Both the position numbers and the translations under genes were made by a program. This document shows, piece by piece, positions 40,826 to 49,481 of a stretch of 64,000 bases of DNA. The notes beneath the pieces are model-generated. The model searched no databases. It saw only the letters and a program-made list of their open reading frames with translations, and was not told the DNA's origin. Source of the stretch: Stenotrophomonas maltophilia R551-3 (GTDB taxonomy: Bacteria > Pseudomonadota > Gammaproteobacteria > Xanthomonadales > Xanthomonadaceae); assembly GCF_000020665.1 (NCBI RefSeq), contig NC_011071.1, positions 486,501-550,500 of the forward strand, in the 5' to 3' direction. How positions within the stretch are numbered: the first letter of the stretch is position 1; each line of letters begins with the position of its first letter.

Positions 40826-42814
40826 ATGATGGTGCCGGCGCCCGAACCCGACCTGCATCATGGCGTGCTTGAGCGCATCAACGCAGGTTTCTGCGTGATC
40901 CAGGTGCTGTTCGATGGTGACCGCGCGGTGGACTACCGTTTCATCGAGGTCAACGATGCCTTCGAGCGGCATACCGGCCTGAAGGACGCACGCGGCCAGC
41001 GCATGAGCGCGCTGGAACCGCATCACGAAGAAGACTGGTTCCGCATCTACGGTGAAGTGGCCCGCAGCGGCCGGCCGGCGCAGTTCGAGATGGAAGCGCG
41101 GGCGCTGGGCCGCTCGTTCGCGGTCGACGCGGTGCGCGTGGGGCGCCCGGGTGAGGACAAGGTCGGCATCCTGTTCTTCGACATCACCGCGCGCAAGCAG
41201 ATGGAAGTTGAGCTGGGCGAAAGCGAAGCGCGCTTCAGTGCGCTGGCCGATGGCTTGCCGATGCCGGTCTGGGTGCTCGACGAGCGCGGCCATGCGCGCT
41301 TCGTCAACAGCGCCTTCAGTGAGTTCTTCGGTGGCGACGAGACACGCGTTCCCGAGGACGTGTGGCGTGGGCTGGTGCATCCGGACGATGCCTCGGTGTT
41401 CGAGTACGAGCTGCAGGAGGCCTTGAAGGCGCAGCGCTCGATGCACGCGCTGGTGCGTGCGCGGCGTGCCGATGGCCAATGGCGCTGGCTGGAGATGAAT
41501 GCACGTCCACGTTTTTCGCGGATGGGCCGCTTCATCGGCCTTGCCGGCAGCAGCCCGGACGTGACCGAGCGCCGCGAAATCGAACTGGCCCGCGAGGAGC
41601 TGCTGCAGTCCGAGCGTGCCGCGCGCAGTGCGGCCGAGAACATGGCGCGGCTGAAGGACGAATTCCTGGCCACGTTGTCGCATGAGCTGCGCACGCCGCT
41701 GACCACCATCCTGGGCTGGAGCGAACTGTTGCTGCAGCGCGTGGACAACACCAGCCCGCTGTACAAGGGCCTGGGCGTGATCGCCAACAGCGCTGGCGCG
41801 CAGAAGCGGCTGATCTCGGACATGCTCGATCTCAGCAGCATGCTGCTGGGCAAGGTGCAGCTGGAAGTGGAAGTGCTGGACCTGTGCGGCGTGCTGGGCG
41901 AAGCGATCGGTGCGCAGGAGCTGGTGGCCGAAGGCAAGGCGCTGGATGTGCACCTGCAGCTGCCCGACCGGCCCAGCCTGGTGCTGGGCGATGCCACCCG
42001 CCTGCAGCAGGTGTTCTGGAACCTGCTCTCCAACGCGATCAAGTTCACCCCGGCCGAGGGCCGCATCGACGTGGCCCTGCAGGCCGATGGCAATCACTGG
42101 GTGATCACCGTGCGCGATACCGGCGACGGCATCGCGCCTGAGTTCCTCAACCACCTGTTCAGCCGCTTCCGCCAGGCCGATGGCACCACCACCCGCCGCC
42201 ATGGCGGCCTGGGCCTGGGTCTGGCGATCGTGCAGCAGCTGGTCGAGCTGCACGGCGGCACGGTCACCGCCGCCAGCGAAGGCCATGGCCACGGCGCCAC
42301 CTTCACCGTGCGCCTGCCGCAGCACCTTCCGGATGCCGAGCGGCGGCCGCTGCGCGAAGTAATCAGCGGGCCGATCCTGGAGCCGGTGATCGTTGAACCG
42401 TATCCGCTGCGCGGCATGCACGTGCTGGCGGTGGAAGATCAGCCGGAAGTGCTGGAGTACCTGCGGCGCATGCTGGAAGAACAGGGCGCGAGCGTGTCCG
42501 CGGCAAGTTCGGCAGGCGAGGCATTGGCGCTGCTGGCCGACACCGGCCATCTGCAGTACCACGTGATGCTGACCGACATCGGCATGCCCGGCATGGACGG
42601 CTACGGCCTGGTGCGTACGTTGCGCGAGGACATGGGCGTGGACGCGCTGACCCTGCCAGCGGTGGCGGTGACAGCACTGGCGCGCGCTGACGATCGCCGT
42701 CGTGCGTTGGCGTCAGGCTTCCAGGAGCATGTGGCCAAGCCCTATTCGGTGGCGCAGCTGGTGTCAGCGGTACGCAAGGTGCAGGTGCCGCGCGCCGACA
42801 GCGCGCTGCACTGA
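40826..42814 (+). CDS. Hybrid sensor histidine kinase with PAS domains and receiver
   Basis: Start taken at ATG 40826, which has GGAG 10 bases upstream, giving 662 residues; an in-frame TTG at 40748 would add 26. Two PAS domains at about 15-130 and 135-260 (LPMPVWVLDERGHARFVNSA), the second ending in a PAC segment. HisKA has phospho-acceptor His286 in ATLSHELRTPLTTILGW, and the ATPase domain shows NLLSNAIKFTP, VRDTGDGIAPEF and HGGLGLGLAIVQQLVELHGG. The C-terminal receiver has Asp584 in MLTDIGMPGMDG. No membrane segment, so it is a cytosolic sensor. No partner regulator is adjacent. Confidence 0.93.
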   Translation: MMVPAPEPDLHHGVLERINAGFCVIQVLFDGDRAVDYRFIEVNDAFERHTGLKDARGQRMSALEPHHEEDWFRIYGEVARSGRPAQFEMEARALGRSFAVDAVRVGRPGEDKVGILFFDITARKQMEVELGESEARFSALADGLPMPVWVLDERGHARFVNSAFSEFFGGDETRVPEDVWRGLVHPDDASVFEYELQEALKAQRSMHALVRARRADGQWRWLEMNARPRFSRMGRFIGLAGSSPDVTERREIELAREELLQSERAARSAAENMARLKDEFLATLSHELRTPLTTILGWSELLLQRVDNTSPLYKGLGVIANSAGAQKRLISDMLDLSSMLLGKVQLEVEVLDLCGVLGEAIGAQELVAEGKALDVHLQLPDRPSLVLGDATRLQQVFWNLLSNAIKFTPAEGRIDVALQADGNHWVITVRDTGDGIAPEFLNHLFSRFRQADGTTTRRHGGLGLGLAIVQQLVELHGGTVTAASEGHGHGATFTVRLPQHLPDAERRPLREVISGPILEPVIVEPYPLRGMHVLAVEDQPEVLEYLRRMLEEQGASVSAASSAGEALALLADTGHLQYHVMLTDIGMPGMDGYGLVRTLREDMGVDALTLPAVAVTALARADDRRRALASGFQEHVAKPYSVAQLVSAVRKVQVPRADSALH

Positions 42815-42857
42815 GCATTCACGGCTGATCGGCGACCCTGCATGCAGGAGGTCGCCG

Positions 42858-43151
42858 ATGTCCCGTATAGCTCCCCGTATCCATACCGATCCGGCGCAGA
42901 TCGCGCGCCTGGAAGCCCTGCTGCCGCAGCTGGAAGGCGAAACGCAGGTGGAACTGACCCTGCAGGACGGTCGCCGGCTGCTCGGCACCATTGCAGTGAA
43001 GCCGACCGTGCAGCAGTACCGCAACGATGCCGGCGACGAAGGCAGCAACGGCCAGCTGCGCCTGGACGACTACGACACGCCGGTGCAGCAGCATCATGTG
43101 TGGCTGGATGAGATCGCCAGCATCCGCAGGTTGCCGCCAAAGGCACCTTGA
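42858..43151 (+). CDS. DUF3247 family protein
   Basis: A 97-residue protein from ATG 42858 behind a strong CAGGAGG site 8 bases upstream, so the start is secure. The sequence MSRIAPRIHTDPAQIARLEA, VELTLQDGRRLLGTIAVKPT, VQQYRNDAGDEGSNGQLRLD and HHVWLDEIASIRRLP matches DUF3247 proteins restricted to Xanthomonadales, with a small beta-rich (Sm-like) fold reported for one. Cytosolic; function unknown. It follows the hybrid kinase by 43 bases and could be co-transcribed. Confidence 0.85.
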   Translation: MSRIAPRIHTDPAQIARLEALLPQLEGETQVELTLQDGRRLLGTIAVKPTVQQYRNDAGDEGSNGQLRLDDYDTPVQQHHVWLDEIASIRRLPPKAP

Positions 43152-43157
43152 GCCGAT

Positions 43158-43180
43158 GTAGAGCCGAGCCCACGCTCGGC
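43158..43180 (+). repeat. GTAG stem-loop (GAGCCGAGC type)
   Basis: GTAGAGCCGAGCCCACG with the stem GCCGAGC/GCTCGGC. A partial inverse (CGAGCATGGGCTCGG) lies at 43208-43223. Confidence 0.85.
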
Positions 43181-43236
43181 TGCCGCCCGTGCGGCTGCGC
43201 CGCCGCCCGAGCATGGGCTCGGGGGCTGCAGGGATG

Positions 43237-43500
43237 TCAATGCTCGAACAACGTCGGCGTCGCTTCGAACCTGCGCGCATAGGCGCGTTCTTCCGCCACC
43301 CTCGCCACCTCGTCGTCGGCCAGGTCCGGCGCGCCGTAGACCGCGTAGGCCACGCTGCCATCGGCGCCGTGGCCGACCTGGTGCAGGCGGTAGCGTGAGT
43401 GGCCGCCGCCGGTGTCTTCGGGGTAATGCACGGGCGGATGGCTGCCTTCCAGGTCCATTTCGCTGTTGTCGACCACGCCACCGACGAACAAGGCTCGCAT
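43237..43500 (-). CDS. Small conserved protein of unknown function
   Basis: An 87-residue protein; ATG 43500 chosen because AGGAGAA lies 7 bases upstream, although the frame is open to 43638. The sequence MRALFVGGVVDNSEMDLEGS, HYPEDTGGGHSRYRLHQVGH and VYGAPDLADDEVARVAEERA is soluble and mixed, with no known motif. His residues (HPPVHYPED, HQVGHGAD) could bind metal. It is divergent from rsmC with 158 bases between. Function unknown. Confidence 0.7.
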   Translation of the reverse strand: MRALFVGGVVDNSEMDLEGSHPPVHYPEDTGGGHSRYRLHQVGHGADGSVAYAVYGAPDLADDEVARVAEERAYARRFEATPTLFEH

Positions 43501-43618
43501 GCAGGTTCTCCTGGGTTTCCGGGGGGAGCCTCTACCCTGAACGTTCCAATGTTTCTGGCAGATCAAGGCCCCGTTCGGGTTTCGCAAAGTGGCCGCCGGG
43601 GCCGGCCCGGCCAAGCCG

Positions 43619-43633
43619 GTACAATGGACGGCC
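43619..43633 (+). promoter_or_regulatory. Likely promoter -10 region of rsmC
   Basis: GTACAATGGACGGCC. TACAAT fits a -10 hexamer, 40 bases before the rsmC start. The same 15 bases occur upstream of gph at 52970-52984. Confidence 0.5.
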
Positions 43634-43658
43634 CTCACGCTTTGAAGTAACCGCGCCG

Positions 43659-44729
43659 ATGGCCTCCAGCGACGACGCCCCCCTGCAGACCCTGCTCCTG
43701 CCGTTCTCCCAAGGCGCCCTGCGCTGGCCGGAGGGCCCGGTGGCCTTCCTGCGTGCCCGCGATGGCTGGCCGCTGCGCGAAGTGGCCGGTGGCCGTGAAG
43801 TGCACTGCGAGCAGAGCTTCGCCCCGTTCGCGCAGCCGCTGCAGCAAGCCGCCGGCTGGACCGTCAGCGGTCAGCTGGATGATGAAGCCGGCAAGGGCCG
43901 CTATCCGCTGGTGCTGGTGCTGCCGCCGCGCCAGCGCGAGGAAGCCCGTGCGCTGTTCGCCCGCGCCCTGGCGCTGGTTGCCGAAGGCGGCCGCATCGTC
44001 GCCTGCCAGTCCAACAACGAAGGCGCGCGTTCCGGCGAGGGCGACCTCAAGCAGCTGACCGGCCTCGGCGGCAGCCTGACCAAGAACCACTGCCGGGCGT
44101 ACTGGACCGCGCCGATGCAGGGCCAGCACGATGCCGACCTGGCCAAGCGCTGGTCCGCCCTGGACGCGGTCCGCCCGATTGTCGGTGGCCGCTTCCTCAG
44201 CCGGCCGGGCGTGTTCGCCTGGGACCGGATCGATCCGGCCTCGGCGCTGCTGGCCGAGCACCTGCCGGCCGACTTGGCCGGTCGCGCCGCCGACCTCGGT
44301 GCCGGCTACGGCTACCTGTCGCGCGAGCTGCTGGAACGCTGCCCGGAGATCACCGCGCTGGACCTGTACGAGGCCGAGCAGCGTGCGCTGGCGCTGGCCG
44401 AGCTGAACCTGTCGCCGCCGCCGCGCCCGCTGCCGCTGCGCTTCCTGTGGCGCGACGTCACCGCCGGCATCGAGCCGGATTACGACGTCATCATCAGCAA
44501 CCCGCCGTTCCACACGCCCTCGCGTGCCGACCGTCCGGACATCGGCCAGCGCTTCATCGCCGTGGCCGCGCAGGCGCTGCGCCCGGGCGGGCGCCTGTAC
44601 GTGGTGGCCAACCGCCACCTGCCGTACGAATACACGCTCAATGAGAGTTTCGGTGCGGTGCGCGTGGTTGCCGAGCGCGATGGCTTCAAGCTGGTCGAGG
44701 CAGTGAAGGGCAGGGGGAAGGGCAAGTGA
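43659..44729 (+). CDS. rsmC: 16S rRNA G1207 methyltransferase RsmC-like
   Basis: A 356-residue protein; ATG 43659 (MASSDDAPLQTLLLPFSQ) chosen 40 bases downstream of a TACAAT -10 box, as the longer open frame contains the promoter. It has the duplicated RsmC architecture: an N-terminal non-binding half, then the SAM-binding half with AADLGAGYGYLSRELLE (motif I), the acidic end LDLYEAE, and ISNPPFHTP (motif IV, Asn281). Methylation of the N2 of a guanine in 16S rRNA is the family reaction. Followed by a pseudouridine synthase gene overlapping by 4 bases, which agrees with an rRNA-modification operon. Confidence 0.9.
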   Translation: MASSDDAPLQTLLLPFSQGALRWPEGPVAFLRARDGWPLREVAGGREVHCEQSFAPFAQPLQQAAGWTVSGQLDDEAGKGRYPLVLVLPPRQREEARALFARALALVAEGGRIVACQSNNEGARSGEGDLKQLTGLGGSLTKNHCRAYWTAPMQGQHDADLAKRWSALDAVRPIVGGRFLSRPGVFAWDRIDPASALLAEHLPADLAGRAADLGAGYGYLSRELLERCPEITALDLYEAEQRALALAELNLSPPPRPLPLRFLWRDVTAGIEPDYDVIISNPPFHTPSRADRPDIGQRFIAVAAQALRPGGRLYVVANRHLPYEYTLNESFGAVRVVAERDGFKLVEAVKGRGKGK

Positions 44730-45427
44730 AGCTGGTCAAGCTCATCGCCAACCTGGGCTATGGCAGCCGCAAGCAGGTGCAGTGGATGTTCCGCGAAGGC
44801 CGCGTCACCGACGCCGATGGCGAGGTGCTGTACGCCGACGACCAGGTACCGCATGAAGCGGTGCGCGTCGATGGCGAGCCGCTGGACCCGCCGGTGGGCC
44901 TGTCGATCGCGCTGCACAAGCCGGCCGGCTACACCTGCTCGACCAAGGACAAAGGTCGCCTGATCTACGACCTGCTGCCGCCGCGCTACCGCGACCGCGA
45001 CCCGGTGTTGTCCACCGTCGGCCGGCTGGACCGCGACACCAGTGGCCTGTTGCTGCTGACCGACGATGGCGGCCTGCTGCACCGGATCATCTCGCCGAAG
45101 TCGAAGCTGCCCAAGGTCTACGAGGTGGAACTGAGCGACGACCTGCGCGGCGATGAAGTGGCGCTGTTCGCCAGTGGCACGCTGATGCTGGAGTCCGAGA
45201 AGACGCCCTTGCTGCCGGCTGAACTTGAAGTGCTGGATGCGCGCCGCGCACGCCTGGTGCTGCATGAAGGCCGCTACCATCAGGTACGCCGCATGTTCGC
45301 CGCCACCGGCAACCATGTGCAGGCCCTGCACCGCAGCCGAGTCGGCGGGCTGGACCTGCAGGGATTGGACGAAGGGCAATGGCGGCAGCTCACTCCTACC
45401 GACCTGGATACGCTTTTCGCTCCATGA
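44726..45427 (+). CDS. rsuA: RsuA-type 16S rRNA pseudouridine synthase
   Basis: A 233-residue protein from ATG 44726 (ATGA overlap with rsmC). The N-terminal S4 RNA-binding domain (LIANLGYGSRKQVQWMFREG) is followed by the synthase core. The catalytic Asp102 is in TVGRLDRDTSGLLLL, the same number as in E. coli RsuA. Also seen: LHKPAGYTCSTKD, KVYEVELSD, and HEGRYHQVRRMFAATGNHV. The reaction is uridine 516-type isomerisation in the small-subunit rRNA; the close RluB/E/F families are alternative, but the S4-plus-Asp102 form favours RsuA. It overlaps the next gene by 4 bases. Confidence 0.88.
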   Translation: MKLVKLIANLGYGSRKQVQWMFREGRVTDADGEVLYADDQVPHEAVRVDGEPLDPPVGLSIALHKPAGYTCSTKDKGRLIYDLLPPRYRDRDPVLSTVGRLDRDTSGLLLLTDDGGLLHRIISPKSKLPKVYEVELSDDLRGDEVALFASGTLMLESEKTPLLPAELEVLDARRARLVLHEGRYHQVRRMFAATGNHVQALHRSRVGGLDLQGLDEGQWRQLTPTDLDTLFAP

Positions 45428-46107
45428 CCACCATCGCTGCGCTGCCGTTCCTGCCCGACGCCATCATCTTCGACATGGACGGCCTGATGATCGACAGCGA
45501 GCGGGTCTCGCTTGCCTGCTGGAGCCAGGCCGCCGATGAGTTCGGCCTGGGCCTGGACGAAACGGTGTTCCTGCGCATGGTCGGACTCGGCGACCGCGAT
45601 ACGCACGCGTTGCTGCGTGTGCAGGGTGTCGAGGACAGCGTGATCGAAGCCGTGGCCGCACGCTGCCACGATCTCTACGAGGAACGCACGCAGACCGGCC
45701 TGCCGCTGCGGCCGGGCATCCTGGAGCTGCTGGAACTGCTGAAGGCGCACGCGATACCGCGTGCGGTGGCAACCACCACGCGGCAGCCGCGGGCCAACCG
45801 CAAGCTGTCCGCCGCCGGCCTGCTGCCGTATTTCGATGCGGTGATCACCAGCGGCGACGTGGCACGGCCGAAGCCGGCGCCGGACATCTACCTGCTGGCC
45901 GCGCAGCGGCTGGGCCAGGTGCCCGAGCGCTGCCTGGCGCTGGAAGACTCACCGGCCGGCACGCGCGCAGCGCTGGCTGCCGGCATGACCGTGATCCAGG
46001 TGCCGGACCTGGTGCATCCGGACGAAGAGCTGCGCGCATTCGGACACCGCATCGTCGGCTCGCTGCTGGACGCGCACGCGCTGCTGGTGCCGTTGCTGCC
46101 GAAATAA
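45424..46107 (+). CDS. HAD superfamily phosphatase (beta-phosphoglucomutase-like)
   Basis: A 227-residue protein; ATG 45424 chosen for its ATGA overlap with the previous stop. HAD motif I is IIFDMDGLMIDSE with two nucleophile-region Asp, motif II is AVATTTRQPR (Thr), motif III Lys in VARPKPAPDIYLLAAQRLG, and motif IV LALEDSPAGTRAA. The helical cap type 1 spans about 25-90. The family includes YniC and other sugar-phosphate phosphatases. Last in the operon with rsmC and rsuA; a housekeeping damage-repair role is possible. Substrate unknown. Confidence 0.92.
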   Translation: MTTIAALPFLPDAIIFDMDGLMIDSERVSLACWSQAADEFGLGLDETVFLRMVGLGDRDTHALLRVQGVEDSVIEAVAARCHDLYEERTQTGLPLRPGILELLELLKAHAIPRAVATTTRQPRANRKLSAAGLLPYFDAVITSGDVARPKPAPDIYLLAAQRLGQVPERCLALEDSPAGTRAALAAGMTVIQVPDLVHPDEELRAFGHRIVGSLLDAHALLVPLLPK

Positions 46108-46111
46108 CCGG

Positions 46112-46225
46112 TAGGTACCGACCACCGCCCTGGTGGGTGCCGACCGTTGGTCGGCACGCTTCACCGCTCTCGCTGGGCATGGCCCGGCGCTACCGCTCTG
46201 GTGGGTGCCGACCGTTGGTCGGCAC
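46112..46225. repeat. Cluster of GTAG/GTGG stem-loops
   Basis: Members at 46133-46157 and 46201-46225 are identical GTGGGTGCCGACCGTTGG stems. Between them at 46171-46193 is a minus-oriented GCCGGGC-type copy with one stem change (GCTGGGC). A partial one, GTAGGTACCGACC, precedes at 46112. Confidence 0.85.
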
Positions 46226-46234
46226 GCCTTCCCA

Positions 46235-47443
46235 TCACACCCGGCCGAACACCAGCGCCGCGTTGGTGCCACCGAAGCCGAAGCTGTTGGACATCACCGT
46301 ATCCAGCGTCTGCTCGCGGCTCTCGCGCAGGATCGGGAAGCTTTCCACCTTCGGGTCCAGCTCGCCGATGTTGGCCGAACCGGCGACGAAGCCGTCGCGC
46401 ATCATCAGCAGGCAGTAGATCGCCTCGTGCACGCTGGCCGCACCCAGCGAATGGCCGGACAGCGCCTTGGTCGAGGACAGCGGCGGCACCGCATCGCCGA
46501 ACACTTCGCGGATCGCGTTGAGCTCGGTGACGTCGCCCAGCGGCGTGGAGGTGCCGTGGGTGTTGAGGTAGTCCAGCGGACGATCCACGCCCTGCAGCGC
46601 CATCTTCATGCAGCGCACCGCGCCTTCACCGGACGGCGCCACCATGTCGGCGCCGTCGGAGGTCACGCCATAGCCGATCAGCTCGGCATGGATGTGCGCG
46701 CCGCGCGCAACGGCGTGGTCGTAGTCTTCCAGCACCAGCATGCCGCCGCCACCGGCGATGACGAAGCCGTCGCGGTCCTTGTCGTACGGCCGCGAGGCGC
46801 TGGCCGGGGTTTCGTTGAAGCTGGTCGACAGCGCGCCCATCGCATCGAACATCACGCTCATCGACCAGTGCAGGTCTTCGCCACCACCGGCGAACATGAT
46901 GTCCTGCGCACCGTGGCGGATCATGTCCGCGGCGGCGCCGATGCAGTGCGCCGATGTCGCGCAGGCGGCCGACAGCGAGTAGCTGACGCCCTTGATCTGG
47001 TAGGCGGTGGCCAGGCAGGCCGAGACCGTCGAGCACATCGTGCGCGGCACCATGTACGGGCCGACCTTGCGCACACCGCGTTCGCGCAGCAGGTCGACCG
47101 CGCCGATCTGCCATTCGCTGGAGCCGCCACCGGAACCGGCGATCAGGCCGGTACGCAGGTTGCTGACCTGCTCGGGGCTGAGCCCGGCATCGGCGATGGC
47201 ATCGCGCATGGACAGGTAGGCGAAGGCCGCCGCATCGCTCATGAAGCGCTTCTGCTTGCGGTCGATCAGCGCGTCCAGGTCGAGGTCGACACGGCCGCCG
47301 ACCTGGCTGCGCAGGCCCGCGTCGGCGTGGTCGGACAATGCCGTGATGCCGGAGCGCCCTTCGCGCAGCGCATTCGAAACGGTATCCAGATCATTGCCGA
47401 GGCAGGACGTGATGCCCATGCCGGTGATGACGACGCGACGCAT
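46235..47443 (-). CDS. fabB: Beta-ketoacyl-ACP synthase I FabB
   Basis: A 402-residue protein from ATG 47443. The catalytic Cys is in [16 protein letters not shown]; the two His residues are in [12 protein letters not shown] and [16 protein letters not shown]; the start [18 protein letters not shown] and the end [17 protein letters not shown] agree with FabB. It elongates and, with FabA, commits to unsaturated fatty acid synthesis. The ATG overlaps the fabA stop by one base (TGATG), which couples translation. The pair is conserved in gammaproteobacteria. Cytosolic. Confidence 0.96.
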   Translation of the reverse strand: MRRVVITGMGITSCLGNDLDTVSNALREGRSGITALSDHADAGLRSQVGGRVDLDLDALIDRKQKRFMSDAAAFAYLSMRDAIADAGLSPEQVSNLRTGLIAGSGGGSSEWQIGAVDLLRERGVRKVGPYMVPRTMCSTVSACLATAYQIKGVSYSLSAACATSAHCIGAAADMIRHGAQDIMFAGGGEDLHWSMSVMFDAMGALSTSFNETPASASRPYDKDRDGFVIAGGGGMLVLEDYDHAVARGAHIHAELIGYGVTSDGADMVAPSGEGAVRCMKMALQGVDRPLDYLNTHGTSTPLGDVTELNAIREVFGDAVPPLSSTKALSGHSLGAASVHEAIYCLLMMRDGFVAGSANIGELDPKVESFPILRESREQTLDTVMSNSFGFGGTNAALVFGRV

Positions 47444-47958
47444 CAGAAGCTCCCGGTTTCAGTGAACAGGCCGACGCGCAGATCGCGCGCGCTGTAGATT
47501 TCGCGGTCATCCACGTACATGCGGGCGTCCGACTGAGCCATCACCAGCTTGCGGTTGATGACCCGGCTGATGTCGATCTCGTAACGCACCAGCTTCGCAT
47601 CCGGCAGCACCTGGCCGGTGAACTTCACCTCGCCGCAGCCCAGAGCACGGCCCTTGCCGGGGGCACCCAGCCAGGTCAGGAAGAAGCCGGTCAGCTGCCA
47701 CATGGCATCCAGGCCCAGGCAACCAGGCATCACCGGGTCGCCGATGAAGTGGCAGCCGAAGAACCAGAGGTCGGGGCGGATATCCAGTTCGGCGCGTACC
47801 ATGCCCTTTCCATGCGGTCCGCCGTCCTCGCGGATTTCGGTGATGCGGTCGAACATCAGCATCGGATCGTTGGGCAAACGGCCGGCAGCGGCGCCGAACA
47901 GTTCACCGCGTGCGCTGGCCAGCAGCTGTTCGCGGTTGAACGCGTGGAGACGGGTCAT
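47443..47958 (-). CDS. fabA: 3-hydroxydecanoyl-ACP dehydratase/isomerase FabA
   Basis: A 171-residue protein; ATG 47958 ([20 protein letters not shown]) chosen, the frame being open further upstream without gene-like content. The catalytic His and Asp lie in [30 protein letters not shown] at the front and [20 protein letters not shown] are hot-dog fold elements. It makes the cis-3-decenoyl intermediate for unsaturated fatty acids. Sits directly before fabB. No FabR-type gene is nearby; the 190 bases to dinB contain the promoter, but I cannot define an operator. Confidence 0.96.
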   Translation of the reverse strand: MTRLHAFNREQLLASARGELFGAAAGRLPNDPMLMFDRITEIREDGGPHGKGMVRAELDIRPDLWFFGCHFIGDPVMPGCLGLDAMWQLTGFFLTWLGAPGKGRALGCGEVKFTGQVLPDAKLVRYEIDISRVINRKLVMAQSDARMYVDDREIYSARDLRVGLFTETGSF

Positions 47959-48148
47959 GAAGCACAATCCTGGAAGCGAAGAACAGGGAAACAAGCGCCC
48001 GAGAATGCCCGTGGAAACTGCGCCGATCAAACATTTCAACCGTACGCAACCGTAGTGTTTTCAAGGGAATACGCGCATCCTGTTGATGTGCAACGACCAT
48101 ACCTGTGCGTGTGGTCGGTTCAGCCTGCCCCCGCCCTTTCCGCCTGAC

Positions 48149-49219
48149 ATGACCCGACTGCGCAAGATCATCCACGTCGACATGGACGCCTTCTACGCGT
48201 CGGTGGAGCAGCGCGACGATCCGTCACTGCGCGGCAAGCCGGTGGTTGTGGCATGGCGTGGCGCGCGTTCGGTGGTGTGCGCGGCGTCCTACGAGGCGCG
48301 CGTGTTCGGCGTGCGCTCGGCGATGCCGGCGGTGCGTGCCGAGCGCCTGTGCCCGGATGCGATCTTCGTACCGCCGGACTTCGCACGTTACAAGGCGGTG
48401 TCACAGCAGGTGCGCGAGATCTTCCTGCGCCACACCGACCTGGTCGAGCCGCTGTCGCTGGATGAGGCCTACCTGGACGTGACCGAGCCCAAGAGCGGCA
48501 TGGAACTGGCCACCGACATCGCGCGCACCATCCGCGCGCAGATCCGCGAGGAAACCCAGCTGACTGCTTCAGCCGGCATTGCGCCGAACAAATTCCTGGC
48601 CAAGATCGCCTCTGACTGGCGCAAGCCCGATGGCCAATTCGTGATTCCGCCGCAGCGGGTGGACGCCTTCCTGCTGCCGTTGCCGGTGAACCGGGTGCCC
48701 GGCGTCGGCAAGGTGATGGAAGGCAAGCTGGCCGCGCGCGGCATCGTCACCTGCGGCGACCTGCGGCAGTGGGCACTGATCGATCTGGAAGAGGCGTTCG
48801 GCAGCTTCGGCCGCAGTCTGTACAACCGCGCACGCGGTGTCGATGAACGGCCGGTGGAGCCGGACCAGCAGGTGCAGTCGATCTCCTCCGAAGACACCTT
48901 CGCCGAGGACCTGCCGCTGGAAGATCTGGGTGAGGCCATCGTGCAGCTGGCGGAGAAAACCTGGAACGCCACCCGCAAGACCGAACGCGTCGGCCACACC
49001 GTGGTGCTGAAACTGAAGACCGCACAGTTCCGCATCCTCACCCGCAGCTTCACCCCGGAGCGCCCGCCGGAATCGATGGAAGAACTGCGCGACATCGCGC
49101 TGGCCCTGCGCGCGCGGGTGGATCTGCCCGCCGACACCCGCTACCGCCTCGTTGGCGTCGGCCTCAGTGGTTTCCGCGACAAGGAACCTGTGGTGCAGGG
49201 CGAACTGTTCGAGCACTGA
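48149..49219 (+). CDS. dinB: DNA polymerase IV (Y family) DinB
   Basis: A 356-residue protein; ATG 48149 (MTRLRKIIHVDMDAFYASVE) chosen because family members begin here. Catalytic carboxylates lie in HVDMDAFYASVEQ and SLDEAYLDVT. The helix-hairpin-helix part is RVPGVGKVMEGKLAARGIV, then the little-finger domain. The last residues VQGELFEH form a beta-clamp binding motif (QGELF). Error-prone translesion synthesis in DNA damage is its role. No LexA-like box was obvious upstream. It is divergent from fabA. Confidence 0.96.
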   Translation: MTRLRKIIHVDMDAFYASVEQRDDPSLRGKPVVVAWRGARSVVCAASYEARVFGVRSAMPAVRAERLCPDAIFVPPDFARYKAVSQQVREIFLRHTDLVEPLSLDEAYLDVTEPKSGMELATDIARTIRAQIREETQLTASAGIAPNKFLAKIASDWRKPDGQFVIPPQRVDAFLLPLPVNRVPGVGKVMEGKLAARGIVTCGDLRQWALIDLEEAFGSFGRSLYNRARGVDERPVEPDQQVQSISSEDTFAEDLPLEDLGEAIVQLAEKTWNATRKTERVGHTVVLKLKTAQFRILTRSFTPERPPESMEELRDIALALRARVDLPADTRYRLVGVGLSGFRDKEPVVQGELFEH

Positions 49220-49227
49220 TCATTGCC

Positions 49228-49253
49228 GTGCCGACCAACGGTCGGCACCCACC
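49228..49253 (-). repeat. GTGG-type stem-loop
   Basis: GTGCCGACCAACGGTCGG reading into CACCCACC: a minus-oriented member with a GTGGGTGCCGACC head, same stem as the copies near 46.1 kb. Confidence 0.8.
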
Positions 49254-49292
49254 AACAGCAGCAGGTTCCATCAGCAGCAGGAAACTGTCGAA

Positions 49293-49394
49293 GGCGAGGT
49301 GGGTCCGGTTGCGGGGGCGTGAGCGCCATGGATGGCGCGACCGAGCCTCCATGGACGGATTCACGGCGTCCCCCGCAGCCGGACCCACCTCGCC
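49293..49394 (+). repeat. Long palindromic repeat, copy D
   Basis: The arms 49293-49317 and 49370-49394 pair over 25 bases with one G-T wobble. The inner hairpin GCGCCAT/ATGGCGC is at 49323-49338. Compared with copy C, GGCGGGG/CCCCGCC is replaced by GGCGAGG/CCTCGCC, a compensatory change. The downstream hairpin GCAGGGC/GCCCTGC (49448-49464) is shared with copy C. Together these fill the 262-base gap. Confidence 0.85.
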
Positions 49395-49481
49395 ATCCCA
49401 CGGATAGCCAGCTGTTGCTTCGGCTGTTGCCGTTGCATTGAGCAGGTGCAGGGCGCAGCCCTGCAAAAGACCCCCCCTACC

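Noticed and set aside
42363..42818. Minus-strand 151-codon frame at the end of the hybrid kinase gene
   Set aside because: Pro/Arg/Ala-rich antisense frame inside the receiver domain; not coding.
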